45,173 bases of DNA from an uncultured Victivallis sp. (GCA_944389935.1 CALXOE010000027.1:1-45173); one strand, 5' to 3'; counted from the first letter of the stretch, positions 1 through 8,789 are shown. Notes: generated by a model from the letters alone, not told the origin. Translations and numbers: made by a program.

Positions 1-4
1 GGTT

Positions 5-30
5 GTGATTAACTTGATTATATTAATCAC
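5..30. repeat. short inverted repeat, possible operator
   Basis: Perfect 8-bp arms (GTGATTAA at 5-12 and TTAATCAC at 23-30) surround a 10-bp AT-rich centre. A repressor operator is possible, but the gene it would serve lies outside the window or is the kinase gene that ends at 232. Nothing else recognisable is seen in 31-122. Confidence 0.3.
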
Positions 31-122
31 GGTATCTCTTTTTTTGTCAAATCACCAGCGATTTTTCTTCATTTGGACATTCTCGTTTCGCTTTCCCTGC
101 CGCGCTAGCGGCTCAGTTCAAG

Positions 123-163
123 CACTCCCGGCGGGATGACATTTCTCTGCCGGGAGTGTTTTC
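123..163. terminator. hairpin with 10-bp perfect stem, probable terminator
   Basis: Arms 123-132 (CACTCCCGGC) and 149-158 pair perfectly around a 16-nt loop. On the plus strand the stem is followed by TTTT (159-162). It sits about 70 bp beyond the stop of the kinase gene on the minus strand, where no U-run follows. It may therefore serve a plus-strand gene to the left, or both directions weakly. Confidence 0.5.
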
Positions 164-231
164 AAAGGAAGCGGGCGAGGGAGAAAATCCGGCAGCCGGG
201 ACGGGAGCGCGGCATCAGCGGCGTTCCCGGC

Positions 232-1980
232 TCAACGGTTGCGCTGCATGTTCCGATTTTGCAGCATCAACACAAACAACGGCAGCGAATGGCGGCAGTG
301 AACCAGCACGCGGTTACCCGGATTCGGCGTGGCTTTCCCCGCGAGACGTTGTTCGACAAAATACGCAAACGCTTCGCCGAACTCCCGTTTCAAATCCCGG
401 GGCAGTCCCAGCCGTTCGGAATTGGCCTCGAACAGCCCCTCTCCCAGAGCCCGGGCGATCCGGATCGGCGGCACGTTCGGATTGACGATCAACGTTCCGC
501 TCACCGGTCCGTTGGAAATCCAGGCGATATCATCCTTTTCGTTCGGATTGAACTCGAGTCGGTCGATCCGCCTGGACTCCATCCCGGCCTGCCGGAGCTG
601 AAGCAGCAGTCGGTGACTCCCGTTGAGCACCTGATCCGCCTGTTTCCGCCAGGACTCCGGAATTTGACCGCGGAAAATCGTGAAAAGTCGTTGAACCCTC
701 TGATTCTCCTCCTGCAAAAATCGTTCACTGACAGGAGGATCAAACATCTTGCCCCGGCGCGACAGCCGCGGCGCTCTCTTCTCCGGCTGCCGTGTGGCCG
801 GGGGAGGAGTCTGCTCACTGCCCGGGCGGGAGTCCGAAGCGTTTGACGGCGGGGAGACCGCCGGTTCCGATGAGAGACGCACCGACAAATCCGGCAGCGC
901 TCCGGAGGAGGACGGACTCGTCGTCTGCCGGGATCGGCCCGGCTCGACAGACGGCAGCGGAGAAGCGTGAATCGGCTCCGGCTCAAGCTGTTGAAGCCGG
1001 ATCACAAGAAACAGCACCGCCCCGAGCACCGCCAGCACCAGCAACAGGAAAAACCAGACGACCACGATCCGAAACGACTTGCGTTTCCTCTCGGAAGAGA
1101 TGATCGCCTGAATTGCCGCGCCGGAGTCGGCTTCGGAATCCGCCAGCATCGAGGAGAAGAATTCACGCACTTCAGCCCAGCTTGCCGGTCGTTTCTCCGG
1201 ATCTTTGTCCATCAGCTTCTCGACGAACGCAACCAGCTTCGGATCCAGATCCGGATTCCGGGTCAGCAGCGGCTGCGGAGTCGAGTAAAGATGCTGCTCG
1301 AGAACTTTCTCCGGACTCCCGACGAACGGCGGCGAACCGCAGAGCAGTTCATAGAGCATCACGCCGAAACTGTAGAGGTCACTTCGCACGCCGAAATCGG
1401 ATTTTTCACCTCGGATCACTTCGGGCGCGGCATAGAGAGGAGTCGCCATGATATCCTCCCCCGATTTGCTGCCGCTCACCCGCGCCAGCCCCAGATCGGC
1501 GAGTTTGAGTCCGCCGGTCTCCTGCGAAATCAGCAGATTTCCCGGCTTGATGTCGCCGTGGGTCATGTGATGAATGCTCCAGGCATACTCCAGCGCGTCG
1601 GCCAGTTCGATCGAGAGATGGAAAATCAGATCGAATGTCAACTTCTCCGGAGTGTTCCGGCGGACATCTTCAAGCGACGGCCCGATCACCAGTTCCATCG
1701 CGAAGTAATAGTACCCCTCCGGGGTCGGTCCGGCGTCATACGCCTGCACGATGTTCGGGTGGTCGAGGCGGGCCGCCAGACGGGCCTCCCGCAGAAAACT
1801 CGTGACATACCCGGGCTCGGCAGCGAGTTCCGGGAGCAGGACCTTGAGCGCCACTTCCCGATCAAGCGACTCCTGTCTGGCGAGATAGACGACGCCGTTG
1901 TTCCCCCGCCCCAGCTCCGACTCAATCCGGTAACCGGCCAGAACGGTGCCCGCAGGAATCTGTATGCACTGGATCGGCAT
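232..1980 (-). CDS. membrane-anchored serine/threonine protein kinase
   Basis: 582 residues. Residues about 13-280 form an Hanks-type kinase domain: glycine loop GRGNNG (24-29), VALK with K46, the catalytic loop HGDIKPGN (141-148, D143) and ADLG (161-164) in place of DFG, then APE at 185-187. HGD replaces the usual HRD, so this is a non-RD kinase. A single transmembrane helix follows (about 303-328), then a Pro/Ser-rich linker and a roughly 165-residue C-terminal domain outside the cytoplasm that I do not recognise. It is the last gene of a three-gene operon behind the DnaJ-zinc-finger protein (21-bp gap). The layout suggests an envelope sensor that phosphorylates cytoplasmic targets. The kinase call is firm, but ligand and substrates are unknown. 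Confidence 0.93.
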   Translation of the reverse strand: MPIQCIQIPAGTVLAGYRIESELGRGNNGVVYLARQESLDREVALKVLLPELAAEPGYVTSFLREARLAARLDHPNIVQAYDAGPTPEGYYYFAMELVIGPSLEDVRRNTPEKLTFDLIFHLSIELADALEYAWSIHHMTHGDIKPGNLLISQETGGLKLADLGLARVSGSKSGEDIMATPLYAAPEVIRGEKSDFGVRSDLYSFGVMLYELLCGSPPFVGSPEKVLEQHLYSTPQPLLTRNPDLDPKLVAFVEKLMDKDPEKRPASWAEVREFFSSMLADSEADSGAAIQAIISSERKRKSFRIVVVWFFLLLVLAVLGAVLFLVIRLQQLEPEPIHASPLPSVEPGRSRQTTSPSSSGALPDLSVRLSSEPAVSPPSNASDSRPGSEQTPPPATRQPEKRAPRLSRRGKMFDPPVSERFLQEENQRVQRLFTIFRGQIPESWRKQADQVLNGSHRLLLQLRQAGMESRRIDRLEFNPNEKDDIAWISNGPVSGTLIVNPNVPPIRIARALGEGLFEANSERLGLPRDLKREFGEAFAYFVEQRLAGKATPNPGNRVLVHCRHSLPLFVLMLQNRNMQRNR

Positions 1981-2001
1981 CGTCTCGACTCCGTACGTCA
2001 G

Positions 2002-3021
2002 TTACGGCGTGGCTTTGGATTTCAGCCGTTCGAGTTCACCGGCCTGAGCGTCGATCTGGTCGATCAGATTTTTCAGACCTTTTTTCATCGTCATTGCTGC
2101 GATGTCGGTATTCGTGCGGCGGGCCGTTCCCTTGCAGTAGAAGCAGTCGCGTTTCCCGGTGCCCTTGCAGACGACGCACTCGCCTGTTCCTTTGCAGCGG
2201 GTGCAGGGCTGTTCGGTCGCCTGCACCTGATTGTCGACCAGGCGGCTGACCTTCATCACTCCGGTTCCCTTGCAGGTCGGGCATTTGCCGGGATTTGCCG
2301 TGCAGCTGCGGCAGGGGACGCTCCCCTTGCTGTCACATTCGCGGCAGGGCTCTTCCGTCCCGGCCCGGAGAGCCTCCGGGTCGGAGGCATCGCCGAGAAT
2401 CGAGGCCGCAAGCTCCTGATTCTTGATCGCGACCGCAGCCGCAAAAGCCGTCGCCATCTGCACCGGGCGGGCAGCCGCAAATCCGGCCGGAAGTTTGAAG
2501 TCGTAAAACTCCGCGATATCCGCGATGCGCGGCACCGGGGCGTTTTGAATCCGGAGGGCAACCGCTTTGAGGTCAACGAGTTTGTCGTGCTCCTCCTGCA
2601 TGCGCCTGATCACCTCGTTCCAGGCGTCGGCAAGGATCTTCCGGTTCGCTTCGGACGCATAGGGCTTCCAGGCCGTATTTTCATTGAGCTCCTTTTCGAT
2701 GCTCTCGAGCGTGCGGAAATCGGTTTTCGGCACGGCTTCGGAAACCATCACGCCGATCATCTCGTTCACGAGAAGAACCGCTCCGGCTCTGTTCGCGGCG
2801 CGCGGATGCTGCTCAATCGCGCCGGCGAGCGCGGTCACGCCGTCATTGGAGATGGCAAGCGCGGCGGCATCCATCTGCCGCTCAAGCTCCATCGTGTCGG
2901 GAATCCGGATTCCGATCATCACCGCGGCGGCGATGACGACGAGAACGATCACAACGGCAACGATTTTTCCGGCCGGGTTCTTCTTCTCTTCCTGCTGCTT
3001 CTGATTGCCGGGACGATTCAT
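2002..3021 (-). CDS. membrane protein with DnaJ-type CxxCxGxG zinc-finger repeats
   Basis: 339 residues. A polar N-terminus with PGNQKQQEEKK precedes one transmembrane helix (about 19-38). The middle is a helical region without a family I recognise. The C-terminal part carries several CxxC pairs (CREC, CRSC, CPTC, CTRC, CVVC, CFYC), many followed by GTG, as in the cysteine-rich zinc-binding domain of DnaJ. There is no J-domain, so it is not a DnaJ co-chaperone. A GGAGG with 8-nt spacing fixes the ATG. It lies between the small secreted protein and the kinase gene, in the same orientation with gaps of about 20 bp, so the three are probably co-transcribed. A role in folding or redox handling of envelope proteins would be inference. 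Confidence 0.85.
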   Translation of the reverse strand: MNRPGNQKQQEEKKNPAGKIVAVVIVLVVIAAAVMIGIRIPDTMELERQMDAAALAISNDGVTALAGAIEQHPRAANRAGAVLLVNEMIGVMVSEAVPKTDFRTLESIEKELNENTAWKPYASEANRKILADAWNEVIRRMQEEHDKLVDLKAVALRIQNAPVPRIADIAEFYDFKLPAGFAAARPVQMATAFAAAVAIKNQELAASILGDASDPEALRAGTEEPCRECDSKGSVPCRSCTANPGKCPTCKGTGVMKVSRLVDNQVQATEQPCTRCKGTGECVVCKGTGKRDCFYCKGTARRTNTDIAAMTMKKGLKNLIDQIDAQAGELERLKSKATP

Positions 3022-3039
3022 ATGGAATACCTCCTTGCC

Positions 3040-3339
3040 TTAGTTGGCGCTGCCGGTGAAAGAACGGATACATGCGGTGAGCGCGCGCATGAAACGCCCG
3101 CTCTCGGGATCGCCGCCGTCGTCACGGGACAACATGCTGCGGCCGTGCGTGGTTTTCCGGAGAGTCTCCGCGACCTGCTGCTCCTGCTCATCCGCGGCGG
3201 GAGTCCGGGTGACCGTCTCCTGCCGGTCCGCCGCAGTCGGCGCCGGCGTCTCCCCCTCGCCTGCCACGGCGGCAGATCCGAGCAGAAAGACGACGGCAAG
3301 TACGGCGGGAAACAAACCGGAACGATAACATTGTTTCAT
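3040..3339 (-). CDS. small secreted protein, unknown function
   Basis: 99 residues, with a clear signal peptide: MKQCYR, a hydrophobic stretch to about residue 24, then AVAGEGE as the likely cleavage region. The mature part is short, acidic to neutral and rich in Thr, Glu and Gln, with one cysteine near the end; I recognise no domain. The start is supported by GGAGGA upstream, and the reading frame continues open upstream without a better start. It is the first gene of the operon with the zinc-finger membrane protein and the kinase, and a good promoter lies about 35 bp upstream. It might be a partner or ligand of the kinase's outer domain, but only the gene order suggests this. Confidence 0.8.
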   Translation of the reverse strand: MKQCYRSGLFPAVLAVVFLLGSAAVAGEGETPAPTAADRQETVTRTPAADEQEQQVAETLRKTTHGRSMLSRDDGGDPESGRFMRALTACIRSFTGSAN

Positions 3340-3373
3340 CGTGATATCCTCCTCTGATCTCATGAACTGCTGT

Positions 3374-3402
3374 AATCTAGCATGTTTTCCGCTATTTTGC
3401 AA
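3374..3402 (-). promoter_or_regulatory. sigma70-type promoter of the kinase operon
   Basis: On the minus strand TTGCAA (3402-3397), a 17-bp spacer and TAGATT (3379-3374) precede the small secreted protein gene. It is the only good match in the gap between that gene and the phosphatase gene. Confidence 0.6.
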
Positions 3403-3463
3403 ATTCCGGCGCGGAAATCCGCCACATCTTCCGCGGCGCCTCCGCAACTCCATGACGGCGAAT

Positions 3464-3973
3464 TCACTCCGCCCCCGGAGCGGACGATCCGTCGCAGGTG
3501 AGCTTGAGAGCTCGCCGCAGCAGCCTCCGCACGAGGGAGTTGCCCTGAATCTGGCTGCTGAACCTCGCGAAATGGAGGTGATCGAGTTCGTTCTGTTCCA
3601 GATAACGGTTGAAGTATTCGTCGAGCACCTCCCCGACCGCGCCGGAACGGCTGATTCCGGCCGCGCAGTTGATGAAGAGTTCCCGGCTGCGGTCGACGGC
3701 AGCGACGAATTCCGCGATCCGCCGCGCCATCTCCGGTGTGAAGGGAACCAGCCGCGGTTCGGCAACGTCGATCACGTCGTCGAACTGCAGCTTCAGGATA
3801 TTCGGCCCCGAAACCGGCACGGCGCAGTTCTCGTCATCGACTCCGGAATTGCGGATCGTGATGAAGTTGTGTTCCCGCCAGAATTCCGACTCGGGCCGGT
3901 CATAAACCGGAGCCGGATTCCCGCCCCAGCCGTGTTCCCGATACCAGATCTGCCCGACGACCCGTATTTTCAT
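3464..3973 (-). CDS. tyrosine/dual-specificity-phosphatase-like protein
   Basis: 169 residues. The sequence INCAAGISRSG contains the CX5R signature of cysteine phosphatases, with C103 as nucleophile and R109 in the phosphate loop, followed by the usual serine. Upstream residues VDDENC and LQFDDVIDV fit the region that supplies the general acid in dual-specificity phosphatases. Length suits a stand-alone phosphatase. A GGAGG precedes the ATG. It lies 36 bp after the Sel1-like gene and next to the kinase operon, so it may counteract that kinase; this is inference from position. Confidence 0.8.
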   Translation of the reverse strand: MKIRVVGQIWYREHGWGGNPAPVYDRPESEFWREHNFITIRNSGVDDENCAVPVSGPNILKLQFDDVIDVAEPRLVPFTPEMARRIAEFVAAVDRSRELFINCAAGISRSGAVGEVLDEYFNRYLEQNELDHLHFARFSSQIQGNSLVRRLLRRALKLTCDGSSAPGAE

Positions 3974-4009
3974 GGGAGGCCTCCGTTTCTTTCCGGTGCA
4001 GACGCTTCC

Positions 4010-5254
4010 TCACTCAAGCAGCAGAGAGTTCCGCAGCTCCGACTCCCGTTTCAGCGCTTTCTGAAGCCATTTCTGCGCCTCCGCCTTGCGTTTGTGCGTG
4101 AGGCAGAAGAGTCCGAGGTTGTAACTTGCCGCGACACACCCTTTTTCATCGGCCTCTTTCAAAAGGTTTTCGACGACGGCGTCCGCATCGCAGCCGCTCT
4201 CGGAGAGCAGGACGGCGATGTTGTTGAGGCTGTTCGGTTCGCGCAGCAGAAAACCGGCGACGGCGGCGGCAGTCCGCTCGTCCGGCATGCAGTCGTATTC
4301 TCCAAACCAGTAGAAACGTCCCTTCTCGCGGAGCAGAAACCGGTAACTGCGCAGCCGCCACGCACCGCTGTTATCGGTCATGATCGTGAAAAAGACGTCG
4401 TCGGAGATCTTCCAGCCGGCGAAATCGACCTGATCCGTCGATTCGTCCGTCCCGAGGATGAGTTTCCGGAATCCGGCGAGCTCGGACTCCCCGCACGGGA
4501 GATAGGTCTGATTCAGCGCCCGCGCGGCGAACTCCTCAAGCGTATGGTTGATCACCCGGATGGAGGGGTTGACCGCCAGCAGATTCTCCGACAGCGGCAT
4601 CTCCCTGAAATCCTCCGTCATCCAGCGCGAAAACCCCTCCCGGTCATCGATCGTGTTCTCGCGAATATGCCTGCGGCAGCCGGCAGGATCGAAATTCCAC
4701 CCCGCCAGCCGGATCGTGCCGGGGAGCTTCACCAGCCGCAGCGCGAACGCCTCCCCGTCCATCTCCGGAGAGGCGGCGATCAGCTGCTCGAGCACGGCAT
4801 CGACGTTCCCGGAGCCGAGGCGCCGACGCATCTCCTGAAAGTGCGCCGCCAGCGCCTTTTCCATCGGAGAGACGGTTGAGCCGGTGCTCTCCTCCGCGGC
4901 CTTTTCCGCGGCGAGGCGCCGACCGCAGAGCTCGATGAACATCTTGACCTCGGCATTCGGCCTGAGCTCTTCGGACTTACGGAAACAGCGCAGCGCCCAT
5001 TCGCAGGGCGGCTGCTCGCAGCCGAAACCCTCAAAATAGAGCTTGCCGAGTTCAAACCATGCGTCGGGATCGTTCTGCGCGGCCCGTTTTTCGAGTTCCG
5101 CGTAGACCGGATCGGCCGACTCCACCGAATTTTCCAGAACTTCGTCATCGGCCGCGCCGACCGACGGCAGCCCGCCGCCCGCGCCGAAGAAAAACAGCAG
5201 AGCCGCGCCGACCCCGGCCATGCCGTACCATGAGAAACCTGATCTCCGTTTCAT
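4010..5254 (-). CDS. exported Sel1/TPR-like repeat protein
   Basis: About 414 residues from the preferred ATG at 5254 (AAAGGA upstream, 6-nt spacing). An alternative in-frame ATG at 5275 overlaps the upstream stop as ATGA but lacks a ribosome site. The N-terminus is a signal peptide: MKRRSG, then a hydrophobic stretch ending near GAADDE. Residues about 40-85 and the C-terminal 80 residues resemble Sel1/TPR repeats (DPDAWFELGKLYFEGFG; CVAASYNLGLFCL; AQKWLQKAL). The middle 200 residues match nothing I know. Sel1-like repeats normally act as protein-binding scaffolds. Probably co-transcribed with the LOG-family gene upstream and the phosphatase gene downstream. Confidence 0.78.
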   Translation of the reverse strand: MKRRSGFSWYGMAGVGAALLFFFGAGGGLPSVGAADDEVLENSVESADPVYAELEKRAAQNDPDAWFELGKLYFEGFGCEQPPCEWALRCFRKSEELRPNAEVKMFIELCGRRLAAEKAAEESTGSTVSPMEKALAAHFQEMRRRLGSGNVDAVLEQLIAASPEMDGEAFALRLVKLPGTIRLAGWNFDPAGCRRHIRENTIDDREGFSRWMTEDFREMPLSENLLAVNPSIRVINHTLEEFAARALNQTYLPCGESELAGFRKLILGTDESTDQVDFAGWKISDDVFFTIMTDNSGAWRLRSYRFLLREKGRFYWFGEYDCMPDERTAAAVAGFLLREPNSLNNIAVLLSESGCDADAVVENLLKEADEKGCVAASYNLGLFCLTHKRKAEAQKWLQKALKRESELRNSLLLE

Positions 5255-5271
5255 CCTGATTCCTTTCCTCA

Positions 5272-5916
5272 TCATTCAGGTTTTTGATTGACATTCGGAA
5301 CGGTCCGGTTTCCGCATTCCTCTTCCGTCCCGTTGTTTTCCCCGGAGAGGACCAGAGACCCCGCGAGCCGGCGGAACAGCAGCTCCGGCGTCGGGGCCGC
5401 TTTCAGAAGCCCCGCGTGCCGGGCGCTCGTAAATCCCGTCTCGACGCTGTGGCGGATAAACGCGAGCAATGCGTCGAAGTAACCGTCGATGTTCAGCACG
5501 CCGACCGGCTTCACATGGCCGGACCGGATCTTCCGGAGTGCGAGCGCATCAAAGAGTTCGTCCCAGGTTCCGAAACTTCCGGGCAGCGCGACGCAGACGT
5601 CGGCACGGTCGAGCATCAGCCGTTTGCGCTCCGCAAGATCGGCCGCGATCACGCTCTCGTTCAGCCCGGGATGCAGCAGCGTCCGGGGGAACTCCGCGGG
5701 GAACACCCCCACCGCCCGCCCGCCGTTCTCGAGCACGGCGTCGGCGACGCTCTTCATCGTTCCGGTATTGCTGCCGCCGAAGACCAGCGTCATCCCGTGT
5801 TCCGCAAGGAAACGCCCCAGCCGGACGGCGCCGGCGGTGTAAACCGGATTCTCCGGCGTGCGCGAGCCGCAATAGACCGCAACCGCCCGGATTCTGTCCC
5901 ATTTATCGATACGCAC
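5272..5916 (-). CDS. LOG-family protein (nucleotide 5'-monophosphate phosphoribohydrolase type)
   Basis: 214 residues. It has the family pattern of lysine-decarboxylase-like/LOG proteins: AVYCGSR near the N-terminus, the glycine-rich GGSNTGTM, and PGSFGTWDE matching the PGGxGTxxE nucleotide motif with Ser for the second Gly. Family members cleave nucleoside 5'-monophosphates to base and ribose 5-phosphate. In bacteria outside plants' partners the role is mostly unproven. A GGAGGTGAAAGG stretch precedes the start. The C-terminal 25 residues are a polar extension. First gene of a minus-strand group with the Sel1-like and phosphatase genes. Confidence 0.85.
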   Translation of the reverse strand: MRIDKWDRIRAVAVYCGSRTPENPVYTAGAVRLGRFLAEHGMTLVFGGSNTGTMKSVADAVLENGGRAVGVFPAEFPRTLLHPGLNESVIAADLAERKRLMLDRADVCVALPGSFGTWDELFDALALRKIRSGHVKPVGVLNIDGYFDALLAFIRHSVETGFTSARHAGLLKAAPTPELLFRRLAGSLVLSGENNGTEEECGNRTVPNVNQKPE

Positions 5917-6219
5917 CTTTCACCTCCGCACTCGAACGGAAACCCGGAAGGTCTCCGCGGGATTCTCTATTGTGTCCCCGTCCGGACACTCCGCAAAACC
6001 GCTTCCCCGGCCGCCGATGCCGCAAAACGGAAAAATCCGCACTCCGGATGAGTGTGCAGGGAAACGGAATGAGGCATACTGTACTGCGTGATCGATCGAT
6101 TTGCAACTGCCGATGCGCATTTTTTTCAGCCGGATTCGCATTTCGTTCCGCCCGGGCGGCGACGCTTGCAATTACGCGGGATCGGTGTATTGTATGGGAA
6201 ACCGGATCAGGGGGGCTGC
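5917..6219. other. divergent intergenic region with candidate promoters
   Basis: This roughly 300-bp gap separates divergent genes. On the plus strand TTGCAA (6166-6171) and TATTGT (6188-6193) with a 16-bp spacer could drive the gene at 6220. On the minus strand a weaker TTGCGG/ACAATA pair lies at about 5968-5996, and an inverted repeat GTGTCC/GGACAC overlaps its spacer. No coding frame or RNA gene is seen. Confidence 0.4.
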
Positions 6220-6918
6220 ATGAGTGAATATATGGTTCTGGATTCGATTCCGTTCCGGCTGAACGCGGCGGAGCTGGCGAAACGGGTCTATCTGGCGGAG
6301 GAGGACGGGGAACTGCGCCGATCCTGGGAGTCGCTGGTCGAACGGGTGAACGCGATCGGGCGCCCCCGTGCGGTCTATCGCGACTGCACGGTCGATGCCG
6401 TCACCGCCGATACGGTCACGGTTGCGGGGGTGACGCTGAAGAGCCGGGTGCTCGCCGCCCAGCTCGGCGGCCGCCGCCGGCTCTTCGCCTGCTGCGCCAC
6501 CTGCGGACGGGAGACCGCCGAACTCGAAGAGTCGCCCGATCCGCTCGAACAATTCTGGCTGGAGGAGCTGCGCATGGAGCTGCTGCACCATGCCAGCGCC
6601 GCGCTGCGCAGGGAGATCATGAGCCGCTTCGGCATTCCGCGTCTGGCGGGAATGGCGCCGGGCTCGGGCGATGCCGGAGTCTGGCCGCTGCAGGAGCAGA
6701 CGAAACTCTTCGACGGGATTTTCGGGGGCAGGATTCCGGAGCTGATCGGCGTCGAACTGACCGATTCCCTGCTGATGGTCCCATGCAAAAGCACCTCGGG
6801 CGTTCTGTTTGCCGCGGAACACGATTTCGCGACCTGCCGGCTCTGCCGTCGGGAGAACTGCCCCGGCCGGCGGGCCCCGTTCGACCCGGAGCAATGGAAC
6901 AGGAGCGGACTTGAATGA
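6220..6918 (+). CDS. stand-alone MetH activation-domain-like protein
   Basis: 232 residues from the ATG preceded by GGGGG. The reading frame is open further upstream but without a supported start. The N-terminal half is helical. The C-terminal half resembles the S-adenosylmethionine-binding activation domain of B12-dependent methionine synthase: LTDSLLMVPCKSTSGVLF corresponds to the conserved segment near the SAM site, followed by CRLCRRENCPGRRAPF with the clustered cysteines seen in separate-subunit activation proteins. Such proteins reductively methylate oxidised cobalamin in methionine synthase. The rest of MetH is not in the window. The stop overlaps the start of the hydrolase gene (ATGATG), so the two are probably coupled. 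Confidence 0.7.
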   Translation: MSEYMVLDSIPFRLNAAELAKRVYLAEEDGELRRSWESLVERVNAIGRPRAVYRDCTVDAVTADTVTVAGVTLKSRVLAAQLGGRRRLFACCATCGRETAELEESPDPLEQFWLEELRMELLHHASAALRREIMSRFGIPRLAGMAPGSGDAGVWPLQEQTKLFDGIFGGRIPELIGVELTDSLLMVPCKSTSGVLFAAEHDFATCRLCRRENCPGRRAPFDPEQWNRSGLE

Positions 6919-7805
6919 TGGATGCTCTACAGCAGAACGACGAGCGGCCGGCCCGGAATCGGAAACGGCAAAGAGTGTTCAGGACGCTCCGCGCCGGGCT
7001 CATCAGCCTTGCGATCGCGGCGTTGTCTTTCGGCCTGATTTCGTGTGCGACGGGATGCGTGGCCGATTCGATCATCTTTCAGCCGCCGGGCGGATCGCCG
7101 CAGCCGCCGGATGTGACCATGCTCGAAGTCGAGCCGGGGATCCGCATTGCGGTCCGTTACTCGCCGCCGCCGGAAAACGGAGTCGTGCTGCTCTACAGCC
7201 ACGGCAACGCCGAGGATCTCGGCATGATCCGCTACCGCATGAAGCAGTACGTCGAACGCGGCTGCGGAATCGCTGCCTACGATTACGAGGGATACGGTCA
7301 AAGCGGCGGAACCCCGTCCGAATCCGCGACTTACCGCGATATCGAACGGGTCTGGACATGGCTCGTTGAAGAACAAAAAATCGCGCCGGAGTCGATCGTG
7401 ATCCACGGATTTTCGCTCGGGACGGGTCCGTCGTGCCATCTCGCGGAAAAGGTGAAAGCGCGGGCGCTCGTGCTCGAAGCGCCGTTTCTGAGCACATTCG
7501 CGGTGGCGGGGATGGATTTTCTGCCGTTCGACCGCTTCCCGAACATCGACCGCATTGCGAAGATCGAGATGCCGCTCCTCATCATTCACGGCGATGCCGA
7601 CCGGATCATTCCTCACGCTCACGGAGAAAAACTCTTCGAGGCGGCGAACGAACCGAAGAAATTCTATACCGTCGAGGGCGCCGGACACAACAATATCCTG
7701 CTGAAAGCGGGAGAGCGTTACTGGATGACACTCAAGGAGTTTCTCGACTCCGCCCCCGCCGCCTCCGCCCCCGCCGCTCCGCTTCCCCCGGGGGGACGGC
7801 CGTGA
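6915..7805 (+). CDS. lipoprotein alpha/beta hydrolase (ABHD17/BEM46-like)
   Basis: 296 residues. A basic N-terminus and hydrophobic helix (about 26-43) end in LISC, a good lipobox with C44 as the lipidated cysteine. The hydrolase fold follows: SHGN (95-98) for the oxyanion region, the nucleophile elbow GFSLG with S167, HGDAD with D227 or D229, and the catalytic H258 in GAGHNN. The serine hydrolase class is clear but the substrate is not. The extreme C-terminus is Ala/Pro-rich. The start overlaps the upstream stop. The gene ends 9 bp before the convergent SrkA gene, leaving no room for a separate terminator. Confidence 0.88.
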   Translation: MMDALQQNDERPARNRKRQRVFRTLRAGLISLAIAALSFGLISCATGCVADSIIFQPPGGSPQPPDVTMLEVEPGIRIAVRYSPPPENGVVLLYSHGNAEDLGMIRYRMKQYVERGCGIAAYDYEGYGQSGGTPSESATYRDIERVWTWLVEEQKIAPESIVIHGFSLGTGPSCHLAEKVKARALVLEAPFLSTFAVAGMDFLPFDRFPNIDRIAKIEMPLLIIHGDADRIIPHAHGEKLFEAANEPKKFYTVEGAGHNNILLKAGERYWMTLKEFLDSAPAASAPAAPLPPGGRP

Positions 7806-7814
7806 AACCGCCCC

Positions 7815-8789
7815 TTACGACTCCGCGATGACGGCGAGCTGATTTTCGAGCGCGGCGATCTCCGCGCGCCAGAACGAGTCGGTTCCCCAGTCGGGATAGC
7901 GTTCGGCGAATCCGCTGTCGGACCGCTGTTTTGCGCACCAGTCGAGAAAGTAGATCATCCGCATGGCGCGCAGGAGCTCGATCTGGTCGAGCGAGAAGCG
8001 GTCGAAATTCCGGATCGAACCGTAACCGGCGAGCAGTTCACCGAGTTCAAACGCGCACTCCTCCACGGGCCCCGGCAGCAGCAGCCACAGATCCTGAACC
8101 GGCGGTCCGGAGAGCATGTCGTCGAAGTCGATCAGCATGAGTCCCTCGCCGGGCCGTTCGAGGATGTTGCCCTTGTGACAGTCGCCGTGCAGCCGGATCG
8201 TCTCCCCGGGGCGGTAGCGTTCGGCAAGTGCGGCCAGCAGCCGCTTGAGCGTCGAAGTGAGCGCCGGCAGCACCCGTTCCGAGGCGACGCCGCAGGAGAG
8301 CAGATGCGCGACTTCATTGAGCGTATTCCCGCGCGGGTCGAGCCGGATCCGGTGCTTTGCGGCGCGGGCCGCCCCGACCGTGTGAAGCCGACCGATGAGA
8401 GCGCCGAGCCGCCGCCAGACGGGGGCGTCCGACTCCGGTTCGAGTCCCCTGCCCCACCGTTTCGGGAAAGCGCCGAAGAAAGTTCCATCCGGCGCCGTGC
8501 CGAGCGTCGACCCGTTCGCGAGCCGCAGCGGGGCGATCACCGGAATCTCCGCCTCGCGCGCCTCGAGCGTGAACACATGCTCTTCCAGCAGAGCGGCGCG
8601 GCTCCAGCGTCCGGGGCGGTAGAATTTGATGATGAACCGTTCCCGGTCCGCCGACTCCATCTCGTAAACCCGGTTGATGTACGACGGCAGCGGCAGGAGC
8701 ACGCCGGAAAAACGGCAGTTGAACGCCTCTTCCGCCGCCGTGAAAATCACCTCCGGCGTGAGCGTGTCGAATGTTCCGAATTCCGGCAT
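7815..8789 (-). CDS. srkA: SrkA/YihE-type stress-response Ser/Thr kinase
   Basis: 324 residues, the usual length for SrkA. It has the aminoglycoside-phosphotransferase-like kinase fold: FIIKFYRPGRW with K55 for ATP, the catalytic loop LHGDCHKGNIL (D203, N208), and LIDFDDMLSGPPVQDLW with D221 for metal binding. The GPxVQDLW stretch is typical of SrkA. E. coli SrkA protects against stress-induced death and antagonises MazEF. A GGAGG is placed before the ATG. It is convergent with the hydrolase gene and not obviously in an operon with the small basic protein upstream. Confidence 0.88.
   Translation of the reverse strand: MPEFGTFDTLTPEVIFTAAEEAFNCRFSGVLLPLPSYINRVYEMESADRERFIIKFYRPGRWSRAALLEEHVFTLEAREAEIPVIAPLRLANGSTLGTAPDGTFFGAFPKRWGRGLEPESDAPVWRRLGALIGRLHTVGAARAAKHRIRLDPRGNTLNEVAHLLSCGVASERVLPALTSTLKRLLAALAERYRPGETIRLHGDCHKGNILERPGEGLMLIDFDDMLSGPPVQDLWLLLPGPVEECAFELGELLAGYGSIRNFDRFSLDQIELLRAMRMIYFLDWCAKQRSDSGFAERYPDWGTDSFWRAEIAALENQLAVIAES

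Noticed and set aside
967..3357. Very long open frame on the plus strand opposite the kinase operon, and similar long frames opposite many genes
   Set aside because: High GC creates long antisense frames. These lack motifs and ribosome sites, whereas the opposite strand holds recognisable proteins.
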